A stretch of DNA of 12,534 nt from Bacteroidia bacterium. GTDB taxonomy: Bacteria > Bacteroidota > Bacteroidia > Bacteroidales > Azobacteroidaceae. The position numbers were made by a program, and so were the translations under genes. The stretch is from contig BNXB01000039.1 of assembly GCA_025999255.1 (NCBI GenBank), positions 1-12,534 of the forward strand, read 5' to 3'. A model generated the notes under the pieces. It was not told where the DNA came from, made no database searches, and saw only the letters and a list, made by a program, of their open reading frames with translations. Shown here piece by piece: positions 1-8,800 of the stretch (its first letter is position 1; each line of letters opens with the position of its first letter).

Positions 1-34
1 GAATAGTAGTTAAGTTTAATTTAAAGTAAAATTT

Positions 35-3000
35 ATGAAGAGATTGACTTTATTATTGACATGCTTTGTATTGAGCATGGGATTGGCAATCGCGCAGACT
101 ACCAAAGTTAAAGGGGTCGTTGTGGATGAGAGCAACGAACCTATTGTTGGCGCTTCTGTGATGGTAAAAGGAAATACTGCCATTGGGACGGTTACCAATA
201 TTGACGGGCAGTTTACGTTGGATGTTCCGGCTTCGGCTAAAATTTTAATCGTGAAATATTTGGGAATGGAAGACCAGGAAGTAAATGTCGCTCCCGATGT
301 AAAGGTAATTCTTAAAACAGCGGAATCTTTATTGGATGAGGTGATCGTAATTGCTTACGGAACAGCTACAAAGAAATCATTTACGGGATCGGCTTCAGTT
401 ATATCGTCTAAGTCTGTCGAGAAACGTCAGGCTTCGGATGTGACCAAAACATTACAAGGAGCTGTAGCTGGAGTTTCCGCCACTTCTTTATCGGGACAAC
501 CGGGGGCGAGTTCTGCAATTAGAATCAGAGGGCTTGCTTCTATTAGTGCTGTGTCTGATCCTCTTTATGTGATAGACGGAGTTCCTTATGAAGGTTCGTT
601 GAACTCTTTGAATACGGTAGATATTGAAAATATGACAATACTTAAGGATGCTGCGGCTAATTCTATGTATGGTGCACGCGGAGCTAATGGCGTAGTCCTT
701 ATTACAACCAAAAAAGGACAGACCGGGAAATCGAAGGTAACATTTGAAACCCGGTTCGGTGTAAATACAAAAGCGCTCCAGGCTTATGATTTGGTAACCG
801 ACCCGGGACGTTACCTGGCATTGGAATGGGAAGCTTTACGTAACAGAGCTGTAGCCGACGGTAATCCGAATCCGAATGTATGGGCAAGTGACAATCTGAC
901 ATCTACAACGTATGGAACAGGCGGCTATAATCCTTATGGTAATGTGCCGGGTAACGAAGTTATAATAGATGGAAAGTTGAATCCTTCTGCCAGATTGCTT
1001 TATCATGATGACTGGCTTACGGAACCGTTTAGTTCCGGATTCAGAAATGAAGATGTAATAACGATTAGCGGTGGCGGTGAAAAAACTAATTATTATATGT
1101 CCGCCGGTTTTCTTACGGACGAAGCCTATATTCCGGGTTCCGGTTTTCAAAGATTTACCGGACGTGCGAAAATTGACCAGACCGTTACTTCCTGGTTTAA
1201 AACAGGATTTAATATCTCATATGCCAAAGTGTTGATGGACAGTCCATGGTCTGAGGATTCGGCAGGCGCTTATGCAAATCTGTTTATGTTTGCTCAGGGA
1301 ATTGCCCCTATTTATCCTATTTATCAGTATGATCAGACTACCGGTAAGCCTATCCTTGACCAATTCGGTAAAAAGATCTATGATTATGGAATTACAATGG
1401 GGAATCGGGCTTATGGTTCGAATGGAAACCCCTTGTCCGCCCTGGAGAATGATATAAAAAATGTGGATAAGGACGTTACAACTGCTTTGGGTTTTGCTGA
1501 GTTCTCGTTTTTGAAAGATTTTAAATTGATGTTGAACATTGGGATTGAAAATTCAAATTATTTCCAGAATTCTTATCAGACTCCTATAGCTGGAGATGCA
1601 TTGAATGTCGGAGGACGGAATACCAGGTCGTCAGGTAAATTTTTCGGCATGAATGCTCAACAATTGCTTACCTGGAAACGGGATTTTGACAACCATTCTT
1701 TTGATGTTTTATTAGGACATGAATCTAAAAGAGACCAGACCAATTATCTGGCTGCTCAAAAGGAAAACTTTTTAATTCCCGATAATCCGGAATTAAATAA
1801 TGCCGCCCGTCTTTTGGATGCCGGTTCTTATGAAGATACATATTCTTTGGAATCCTATCTTTCTCGTATCCAGTACAATTACGCCGATAAATATTATGCG
1901 TCTGCAAGTTATCGCGTGGATGGTTCTTCTCGTTTTCATCCCGATTCCCGATGGGGCGATTTTTGGTCTGTCGGAGCGGCTTGGAGAGTCAGTGAAGAAA
2001 GTTTTTTGAAAAATAGTGAATGGATCAATGATTTGAAACTGAAAGCCAGTTATGGTATTCAAGGAAATGACAGAATCGGAAGAAATAACGCATATGAAGA
2101 TCAGTATTCCGTTGTGCCTCAGGATGGAGAAATCGGGATTTCTTATATTTACCGGGGAAATTCTAAGTTACGGTGGGAAGCAAGTGGAAATTTTAATGCC
2201 GGATTTGAATTTTCATTTTTTGACCGGTTTAAAGGAAATATTGAATATTATATTAAAAAAACTTCTGATTTGCTATATCAAAAGCCTTTACCTCCATCTA
2301 TGGGTACACCTACCTGGACTTGGGAAAATACAATGAGTATGAAAAATTATGGTTTTGAGCTTGAGTTGAATTATGATGTAGTGAAAACTCAGGACTTACT
2401 CTGGACTATTGGAGGTAACATTACTTCATTAAACAATAAATTATTGAAACTTCCGGAAGACAGAGATCCGGAAGGAAATGGTTATCGTAATGGTTTATAC
2501 TACTACAAGGTCGGAAATTCCATTTATGATTTTTATCTTTATGAATATGCCGGGGTTGATCCTGCTACCGGGATGTCTTTATGGTATTATGACGTTAAAG
2601 ATGAGAAAGGTAATGTTACCGAAAGTGGTGTGACTCCGGATTATGCTAAGGCAACTTATCGGGAAAACGGAAAAAACGCTTTCAATGATTATTATGGAGG
2701 ATTGAATACGACATTGACCTGGAAAGGATTTGATCTGGGAATTTACGCGTCTTATGCTATCGGAGGATATACTTATGATTCTCAATATGCAGCCACAATG
2801 AATAATATGGATGCTCCCGGCAGTGGAATCCATAAAGATGTGGAAAAAAGAAGGTGGACTACCCCCGGCCAGGTGACCGATGTTCCTAAATTACAGTTCG
2901 GATTACAGAGTCAATCCGCTCAATCGGATCGTTTCCTGACAAGCAGATCTTATTTCAGTTTGCAGAATGTTACTTTAGGATATACCCTCCCGAAACAGAT

Positions 3001-3169
3001 TACAAATAAACTTGGTATCGAAAAAATCAGGTTATATCTGGTTGCAGATGAATTGTATCTGAAATCGGCTCGTCAGGGATTTGATCCGCGACTGTATATC
3101 GGTGGTGGTTCTACTTATGCTTATTCAGCTTTACGAAGTACTTCTTTCGGTTTAAACATTAATTTTTAA
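35..3169 (+). CDS. SusC/RagA-family TonB-linked outer-membrane transporter
   Basis: This 1,044-residue protein should be the transport barrel of a SusCD complex, taking up bound oligomers across the outer membrane with energy from TonB-ExbBD. Residues 1-20 form a signal peptide with cleavage after AIA, before QTTK. Residues about 25-94 are a carboxypeptidase-regulatory-like beta-sandwich (GVVVDESNEPIVGASVMVKG). A TonB-box-like stretch, DEVIVIAYG, sits at 101-109. The plug follows (about 113-228), with IRIRG at 162, PLYVIDGVP at 176 and the SusC hallmark running from ILKDAAANSMYGARGANGV (202) to TTKKG (228). The rest is beta-barrel, ending in a terminal aromatic residue (LNINF). No STN domain precedes the beta-sandwich, so direct signalling to a FecR-type anti-sigma factor is not indicated. 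The ATG at 35 is chosen because it gives the signal peptide; its AT-rich leader has no Shine-Dalgarno, as is normal in this phylum. Only 34 upstream bases are visible. The substrate is unknown. Confidence 0.97.
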   Translation: MKRLTLLLTCFVLSMGLAIAQTTKVKGVVVDESNEPIVGASVMVKGNTAIGTVTNIDGQFTLDVPASAKILIVKYLGMEDQEVNVAPDVKVILKTAESLLDEVIVIAYGTATKKSFTGSASVISSKSVEKRQASDVTKTLQGAVAGVSATSLSGQPGASSAIRIRGLASISAVSDPLYVIDGVPYEGSLNSLNTVDIENMTILKDAAANSMYGARGANGVVLITTKKGQTGKSKVTFETRFGVNTKALQAYDLVTDPGRYLALEWEALRNRAVADGNPNPNVWASDNLTSTTYGTGGYNPYGNVPGNEVIIDGKLNPSARLLYHDDWLTEPFSSGFRNEDVITISGGGEKTNYYMSAGFLTDEAYIPGSGFQRFTGRAKIDQTVTSWFKTGFNISYAKVLMDSPWSEDSAGAYANLFMFAQGIAPIYPIYQYDQTTGKPILDQFGKKIYDYGITMGNRAYGSNGNPLSALENDIKNVDKDVTTALGFAEFSFLKDFKLMLNIGIENSNYFQNSYQTPIAGDALNVGGRNTRSSGKFFGMNAQQLLTWKRDFDNHSFDVLLGHESKRDQTNYLAAQKENFLIPDNPELNNAARLLDAGSYEDTYSLESYLSRIQYNYADKYYASASYRVDGSSRFHPDSRWGDFWSVGAAWRVSEESFLKNSEWINDLKLKASYGIQGNDRIGRNNAYEDQYSVVPQDGEIGISYIYRGNSKLRWEASGNFNAGFEFSFFDRFKGNIEYYIKKTSDLLYQKPLPPSMGTPTWTWENTMSMKNYGFELELNYDVVKTQDLLWTIGGNITSLNNKLLKLPEDRDPEGNGYRNGLYYYKVGNSIYDFYLYEYAGVDPATGMSLWYYDVKDEKGNVTESGVTPDYAKATYRENGKNAFNDYYGGLNTTLTWKGFDLGIYASYAIGGYTYDSQYAATMNNMDAPGSGIHKDVEKRRWTTPGQVTDVPKLQFGLQSQSAQSDRFLTSRSYFSLQNVTLGYTLPKQITNKLGIEKIRLYLVADELYLKSARQGFDPRLYIGGGSTYAYSALRSTSFGLNINF

Positions 3170-3181
3170 AACTCCTAAAAG

Positions 3182-4660
3182 ATGAAACTTTTTAATAAAA
3201 TTACAATTGTGTTTTCCTTCTCTCTTTTGTTTTTATCTTGTGGAGAGGATTTTTTGAATAACGAAAATAAACGATATGCAACCAAAGATCAGATAGAAGG
3301 AGTTGGTAATACATCTCCGGATGCGATTGCTGCTATTCTGGAAGGAATGTTGAATGGCGTATATGCATATACGATTGAATACCAGAGTTCTCATGATGTT
3401 TTTAGTTACATGTCTGTTGGACTTTCCGGTGATCTGATGACAGAAGATATGGTCCAATTGATGAATCACTGGTTCTATTATGATTATCAGATTGATAATA
3501 GAAATGCGACTTACAGAAGAGTGGTTCAAGCTTGGACTACTGCTTATACAATTATCTCCAAAAGTAACGAAGTAATAGACAAATTATCTTCTGATGTTAC
3601 AAATCCCAAATTGAAAGCTTATCTTGGACAAGCTCTGTCTCTTCGGGCCTTAGGATTCCATGTCGCAATTCAGAGGTTTCAACAGACATACAAAGGGCAT
3701 GAACAGGATAAAGGGATACCGATTTATTTAACGTCTCAGGACGACTCTCCCTCTATTTTGTCTAGGGCATCCGTGCAGGAAGTATATGACAGGATTATTA
3801 AAGATTTGAGCAAAGCTGTTGAGTTACTGGATGGATATTCCAGAACATCTACCACAATGATCAATAAGAGTGTTGCCGCAGGTTTATTAGCAAGAGTTTA
3901 CATGACGGTCGAAGATTGGGAGAATGCTGCCAAGTTTGCCAATATGGCTCGTCAGGGATATTCTTTAATGAATGTAGAAGAATGTGCGGAAGACGGTTTT
4001 AATGATATAAATAATAAAGAGTGGATGTGGGGAGCCGATATTACAGGTGAAACGACAACAATGTTCGCTTCTTTTTTCTCCCATATGTGTACATATGACG
4101 CCGGTTATGGAGGGGCGGTCGGAGTATATAAAGCAATTGATAAACGGTTATTTGATCAAATAGGAAATAATGATGCGCGTCGGAAACACTTTAAGGTTCC
4201 CGGTTCTGTTGTGGATAATTCATCTTCATTGCCTGAAGTAAAAGCCCCGATCTATACGAACTTGAAGTTTAAAAAAGTTACGGGTTGGTTGGCTGATTAT
4301 GTGTATATGCGTGCTGCAGAAATGTATTTGATTGAAGCGGAAGCTTTGGCTCATCAGAACAAAAATACCGAAGCCGCTAATGTCCTGAAACTTTTAATGG
4401 CTAACCGGGATCCGGACTGGAACAAAACTTCGGTAACCGTTGAAGATGTTTTTCTGCAAAAAAGAATTGAAGTCTGGGGAGAAGGAATTATTTTTTATGA
4501 TTATTTGAGATTTAAAAAAGGTGTTAATAGAATTTATGACGGTTCAAATCATCTTGAAAAAATTCAGGTACCCGCAGGAGACTGGAGATTTATTTATCAA
4601 ATACCTCAAACGGAAATTGATAATAACAGTGAAATCAATCCTGAAGATCAGAATCTATAA
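3182..4660 (+). CDS. SusD/RagB-family outer-membrane nutrient-binding lipoprotein
   Basis: This 492-residue protein should be the surface lid that binds substrate and delivers it to the SusC barrel. A lipoprotein signal peptide ends in LFLSC with the lipidated cysteine at residue 20. The next residues, GEDFL, are acidic as in Bacteroidota surface-export signals and match the usual SusD start. Helical TPR-like segments typical of the family are visible at 151-166 (ALSLRALGFHVAIQRF), 231-256 (VAAGLLARVYMTVEDWENAA) and 374-394 (VYMRAAEMYLIEAEALAHQ). The C-terminal hallmark is KRIEVWGEGIIFYDYLRFK at 427-445, followed by the IPQTEIDNNSEINP ending. The length is usual for the family. It starts 12 bases after the SusC stop, so the two are almost certainly co-transcribed. 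Nothing points to a particular glycan or peptide substrate. Confidence 0.96.
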   Translation: MKLFNKITIVFSFSLLFLSCGEDFLNNENKRYATKDQIEGVGNTSPDAIAAILEGMLNGVYAYTIEYQSSHDVFSYMSVGLSGDLMTEDMVQLMNHWFYYDYQIDNRNATYRRVVQAWTTAYTIISKSNEVIDKLSSDVTNPKLKAYLGQALSLRALGFHVAIQRFQQTYKGHEQDKGIPIYLTSQDDSPSILSRASVQEVYDRIIKDLSKAVELLDGYSRTSTTMINKSVAAGLLARVYMTVEDWENAAKFANMARQGYSLMNVEECAEDGFNDINNKEWMWGADITGETTTMFASFFSHMCTYDAGYGGAVGVYKAIDKRLFDQIGNNDARRKHFKVPGSVVDNSSSLPEVKAPIYTNLKFKKVTGWLADYVYMRAAEMYLIEAEALAHQNKNTEAANVLKLLMANRDPDWNKTSVTVEDVFLQKRIEVWGEGIIFYDYLRFKKGVNRIYDGSNHLEKIQVPAGDWRFIYQIPQTEIDNNSEINPEDQNL

Positions 4661-4686
4661 TTAATAATTAAAAACAAATAAAAGCT

Positions 4687-5469
4687 ATGAACAAGATATT
4701 TAATATTGCATCTGGTTTTATTTTTTTCTGTCTGTTTTTTGTTTCTTGTGAAGCTCCGGAAGGAAATGTGTATCGGATAGATGGCTCTAAAGTTTCATTT
4801 CAGGTAGCGAGACTTGATTTGGATTTGATTCCTACTGACGGAACCGTAATTGAGATTGCTATAAATCGTTCCAGTTCTACGGGAGCATTTGAAGTGCCTG
4901 TTACTCTTACCACCTCTTCCCCGTCTTTGTTTTCATTAAGCTCTGAAACCGTTACTTTCAAAGAAGGAGAAACGGTTGCATATGCCGAAATCAATCATGC
5001 AACCCTTGATAAATTGAATCCGGCATCAACTTACGCGTTAGGTTTGAAGATCAATGACAAAGAAAAGCTTTCTCCTTCTGCAGTTGATTCCGTGAGTATT
5101 AATATAAAGAGGAAACTTTCGTGGAAGAAAATCGGAACCGGGACCTTTGAATCCGAATTTTTCGAAGAAGCCTGGTCGCAAGATATACAGCAGGCAGAAG
5201 AGGATCCGTCGCTGTATCGCTTGCCGGATTGTTATACAACAAATTATCCGGTTGTATTCGTTGTAAATAGCGATAATACCATAACATTTTCCACTCAGCA
5301 AACGGGGTATGTTCATTCTTCGTATGGAATGATATCGTTTACAATGCCTGCTGCAACATCATCAGCCAATCAACCTAAGAAAAGCAACAATGTGTTTAAC
5401 TTGTGGGGAAGGTTTATTGTTAGCGCCGGTAGTTTTGGAGAATTTCATGAAATATTTACCATGCAATAG
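4687..5469 (+). CDS. SusE/F-position outer-membrane lipoprotein
   Basis: This 260-residue lipoprotein is the third gene of the SusCD operon, starting 26 bases after the SusD stop behind an A-rich leader. The signal peptide ends in FFVSC with cysteine 21, followed by EAPEG. Residues about 35-140 look like a beta-sandwich of the kind found at the N-terminus of many SusCD-linked lipoproteins: VSFQVARLDLDL, then VPVTLTTSSPSLFSLSSETV and FKEGETVAYAEI. A second region begins at WKKIGTGTFESEFF (146-159) and continues DIQQAEEDPSLYRLPDCY. This resembles a recurrent Bacteroides module that reads W-x-x-x-GTG, then an I-Q-Q/E stretch and YRL-x-x-Y. The ending GSFGEFHEIFTMQ fits a complete C-terminus. The likely role is an accessory surface binding protein for the SusCD substrate, but this rests on position and loose family resemblance. 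No catalytic motif was seen. Confidence 0.82.
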   Translation: MNKIFNIASGFIFFCLFFVSCEAPEGNVYRIDGSKVSFQVARLDLDLIPTDGTVIEIAINRSSSTGAFEVPVTLTTSSPSLFSLSSETVTFKEGETVAYAEINHATLDKLNPASTYALGLKINDKEKLSPSAVDSVSINIKRKLSWKKIGTGTFESEFFEEAWSQDIQQAEEDPSLYRLPDCYTTNYPVVFVVNSDNTITFSTQQTGYVHSSYGMISFTMPAATSSANQPKKSNNVFNLWGRFIVSAGSFGEFHEIFTMQ

Positions 5470-5602
5470 TATTATTTCTTCTCAGGACAGGACATATTCG
5501 CTAAATGCAATAAAAATAGAAGTTATAGCATTAAGAACCCATGCAAGTTAATTTTAAGGAGTGTTGATAGCCTGTTTTACAACGAATTCGGCTCTTCTCG
5601 AC

Positions 5603-5645
5603 AATCTATAGGAGGAAATCCGTTCCGGATTTCCTCCTATAGATT
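5603..5645 (+). terminator. Perfect 20-bp palindrome, probable operon terminator
   Basis: Arms 5603-5622 and 5626-5645 are perfect reverse complements around a three-base loop (TTC). The left arm reads AATCTATAGGAGGAAATCCG. On the + strand the stem runs into a short T run at 5644-5647, so it can end the SusCD transcript about 134 bases after its last stop. The T run is weak and the stem is only moderately GC-rich. On the - strand no T run follows. A repeated palindromic element or an RNA-stabilising hairpin remains possible. Confidence 0.6.
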
Positions 5646-5764
5646 TTCATCATATCCCCCAATTCTTCATTAACGTGGGTTCGGAATAAGAGATAGGCCG
5701 TAGCCTTACCTGTCAATAGATTATGACAATATCGTGTTCTTTCAGTAGCCCGTAGGGCTTCCAC
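5606..5764 (-). pseudogene. Unidentified short reading frame, possible gene remnant
   Basis: On the minus strand a frame is open from a TGA inside the bidirectional terminator (5825-5827) down to a TAG at 5606-5608. From a possible GTG at 5764 it reads VEALRATERTRYCHNLLTG, then KATAYLLFRTHVNEELGDMM, then KIYRRKSGTDFLL, giving 52 residues. The composition is protein-like, with mixed charged and hydrophobic residues, unlike a random AT-rich frame. However, there is no ATG near the beginning, and the nearest ones (5648-5653) are close to its end. Its last 13 or so codons run through the palindrome at 5603-5645, and the giant gene's terminator lies directly upstream. I do not recognise the family. 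It could be the 3' remnant of a lost gene, a repeat-associated sequence, or chance. Confidence 0.2.
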
Positions 5765-5791
5765 AATGAATGCCTTAACGGGCAAATTATC

Positions 5792-5833
5792 AAGGAATGA
5801 AAAAAGCGGCTTTTGCCGCTTTTTTCATTCCTT
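5792..5833. terminator. Bidirectional rho-independent terminator
   Basis: Arms 5792-5810 and 5815-5833 form a perfect 19-bp stem around a TTTT loop. The core is GCGGC/GCCGC, flanked by A6 on one side and T6 on the other, so on either strand a GC-rich stem is followed by a T run. For the minus-strand giant gene it lies 17 bases past the stop codon, which is the expected place. On the + strand it is a second, stronger stop for any read-through from the SusCD operon. Confidence 0.9.
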
Positions 5834-5849
5834 TCCTTTCCTTTCATGC

Positions 5850-8800
5850 TCATTTTCTGATAACCTTGAACATTTTACCGTTGTACAGCAGTAAGTAGGT
5901 TCCTTTAGCATAAGCCGTCAGATCCAGTGTTGTCGTTCCTTCCTGTGCCTGGTAATAACCCTTGATGGAACCGGTCACATCCGTAATCCTTATTGTCCGG
6001 TTCGCTTGGGTTCCGGAAACATTTATTAAGCCTGATGTGGGGTTCGGGGATACCCGGACAGTTGTTTCTGTGACATCATCATTGCCCAGGGGGTATTTCA
6101 CCTCGATTGTCTGGCTTGCCTGTCTTGTTCCGCAGGGGTGTTCCAACGTAGCTGTGAGGGTGCCGATACCTTCCGAGAGGGTACCGAACGTCGCCCAGGT
6201 CTCGTTTTCACCAACCCCGCCTGTTTCAGGGGAGAAGATCACGCCTTCCTTACTGTAACTCCAACTGTATTTCGTCACATCGGAATAACCCGCTAACTGA
6301 ATATGGTACGTCCGGCCTGTTCTTGCTACCGGGGACGGATAGTCCGAGAACAGTAATGTTTCGGGAAGGTTATCCGCTACCCAAAGCCTCACGTTCTTAC
6401 TGTAAACACTCGCTTTATATCCATTGAAATTACTGCGGATGATAACATAATAACGTTCGTAATCTTTCAGTTTCGCATTCGTCACCGTGTAGGTATTGCT
6501 GTTCGCTCCCAGGATACGGTTATTCCCGTAGTACCATTCATACGTCAGGTTATGACCTTCGGCCAGGACTTGGAAGGTATGGCTTTCCCCAATACAGATG
6601 ATGGCGTCTTCCAATTCTTTTGTGATTTTAGGGATATAGCAGTCCCGAACGATTTTGACTGTGTAAGTCTTCTGGGTAAACCCGTTTTCGGCTGTCACCG
6701 TGAGGCTGTATACGTTATCGCCCGGCTCAAGCCTTTGGTTCGTCAGGTTGACTACCCTGGCGGACGAGTGGTTCGGGATACCGGTGATATCGGCCAAATC
6801 CACATCGCAAAGTACCGTATAAATATATTCGGTAATTTGCGGGTCGAAGTCCGGAAGGCTTGTCCCGTTCACCTGCAAGTCCTTGAGGGTGGCATCCGAA
6901 CTCAGGATATCCACGGTGACCCCGGCGCTCTGAACCGGATTTCCGCAATCGCCTGTAACTACGACGTAATACACTCCGTAGTCTGTCGGTGTTGTCGAAG
7001 GAACGGTCAGCGTCGAAGCCGTAGCGGTAGCATTCCCTAAAATAGAAAGACCGTCCTTGTACCACTGGTAGCTCCGGTTGTCTCCTGCCGCGGTCACACT
7101 CAAGGAGAAGGGGTTACCGATACCCACCGTCGAGGGGGCGACCGGCTGAACCGTAATCGAAGTGACCGGTTTGACCGTGATGCCGATAGCTACACGGCTG
7201 GCGCTAGTACAGTTGTCAGAGCTCACGGCTGTCACGTAATGCGTGGTAGAAGCCGCAGGGGTCACCGTGGCGCCGGCAAGCGCCGTTCCTCCGGTTATCT
7301 GGACGTAGAACTCAAGCGCATGACCGTTTAGATTCACTACCGCAGTCGACAGGTCGATTTGGGTACCCGGACAGATGCTTTGGTCTGCCGCAGTTACCGT
7401 CGGTAATTCATACACCGTAATCTTCACCGTATCCGACTGGGTTGTTCCGCAATCGTTCGTCGCCTCGTAATACAGCTCCTTGTTATGTTGAGCAAAAGCC
7501 ACCATACTGCCTGAAGTAAAGCCGGCGCCATCGAGATTCCATCCCTGGCTGGTGGCTGAAGGGATAGACGTTACTACCGGAGGCGTCAGGGTGAGGGAAG
7601 TGTTGTCGCACACGCCGCCCGGGGCGATTAGCGCTGCTATCGACGGCTTATCGTTGACAGTGATATTCGTCACTTGGGATTCTACCGGGGTGGAACTGGA
7701 GGTTTCGCTGTACGCTACCTTGATTGTTCCCGGGCCTGCCGAACCCCAGAGGATGGTGGCGTCGGCTGTGCCCTGGCCACTGTCGACAGTTCCTCCGGTA
7801 ACCGTCCAGGTATATTTGAACTTGCCTGCCTGGGTATTGTAGGAGTGGGGAGTATTGTAACAAACCGTGGTTACCGGATTATTTATTACCGGAGTAGCCT
7901 GGGGATTGACCGTCACATCCTGATTCGCCGTGGTCGTCGGACAACCGTCTTTCGTATAGTTGACGCTGATAGTCTTTGTGCCCGTAGTCGCCCATTGCAC
8001 AGTGATTGTGTTGTCACTGGCGCTACCACCGGATACCGGGGTTGCACCCGTATAGTTCCAGTTATAACCGCTGTTGCCGGCCTCGGCCGTATAGGTCACT
8101 TCCTGGGTGGCATAGGCGGTCATTGAACCTGAGAGTGTCGCCACCGGCTGGGGTTTCACTGTAACTGAGGCTACATTGGAGGTGGCCGAACCGCAGGTTC
8201 CCGTGACAACGACCGTATAACTGCCGCTTTCGATGGCTATATAGCTATTGCTGTTCGTCCCGACAGTCGTCGTCCCGTCTTTTTCCCATGCATAGGAGGG
8301 GGTTCCCTCACTGAGGGCTGTAACACTCAGGTTGACAGTGTTGTTATAGCAAACCGTACTGCCTTGGGGGTGGGTCGCAATACTCGTAACCGTCTGCTTG
8401 GTGATGTTTTGCGTAGCATCTACCGGTGGAAGGCCCGGATTGTTTTCATGACGATAGGAAACCGCTACACTGCCGGGAGTCGATGGAGACCATTCAACGG
8501 TAACTGTGTTGTACCCGTCGCCTCCCGAAGTAACAGTACCTCCGGTAACAGTCCAGTCATAATTGAACTTGTTGTCCTGGGTGGTATAGGTATAGCGGTT
8601 CCCGGGGGTCGGACAGACGGTCGTCGTCCCCGAGATACCGGCTGCATTCTGGTCGGTTAGGGTGACTGTCTTTTTCGCCGGGTTGGCTGCCGGACAGTTT
8701 TCCGGGGAAGAGTAGGTCACACTGATCGTTCCGTTTGTCCCGCTATCCCAGGTAACGGTAGCCGTGTAGTTCGCGCTGTTCGTCCCGCCGCCCGAAGTGA

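Larger units (their letters stand above)
5470..5849. other. Convergent intergenic region, 380 bases
   Basis: This region separates the stop of the SusCD operon from the stop of the opposite-strand giant gene. It contains two strong perfect hairpins and a short minus-strand reading frame, described separately. Bases 5470-5602 show no gene, RNA or convincing promoter. Bases 5831-5845 are a minor tandem run of three CTTTC units between the bidirectional terminator and the stop codon of the minus-strand gene. No tRNA, attachment site or insertion-sequence end was recognised. Confidence 0.7.

Noticed and set aside
11..18. TAAGTTTA resembling the Bacteroidota -7 promoter element (TAnnTTTG)
   Set aside because: The last base does not match, the -33 partner would lie outside the window, and the leader to the ATG would be only about 16 bases. 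In such AT-rich sequence a chance match is likely.
702..1150. Antisense open frames within the SusC gene
   Set aside because: They lie wholly inside the well-supported transporter gene and show no recognisable protein features.
5711..5728. TTGACA-like hexamer on the minus strand and a TGTCA/TGACA inverted repeat
   Set aside because: The sigma-70 -35 consensus does not describe primary promoters in Bacteroidota, and the 5-base arms with an 8-base spacer are too short to be meaningful alone.
5747..5759. Small hairpin AGCCC-GTA-GGGCT
   Set aside because: A 5-bp stem with no following T run is weak, and it lies inside the possible minus-strand frame.
6552..8126. Antisense open frames on the + strand inside the giant gene (e.g. 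6552-7040 and 7674-8126)
   Set aside because: They overlap a clear coding frame with recognisable domains. Their translations are low-complexity and Arg/Gly/Val-rich with no motif, as expected for the reverse of a GC-rich Thr/Gly/Val-rich gene.
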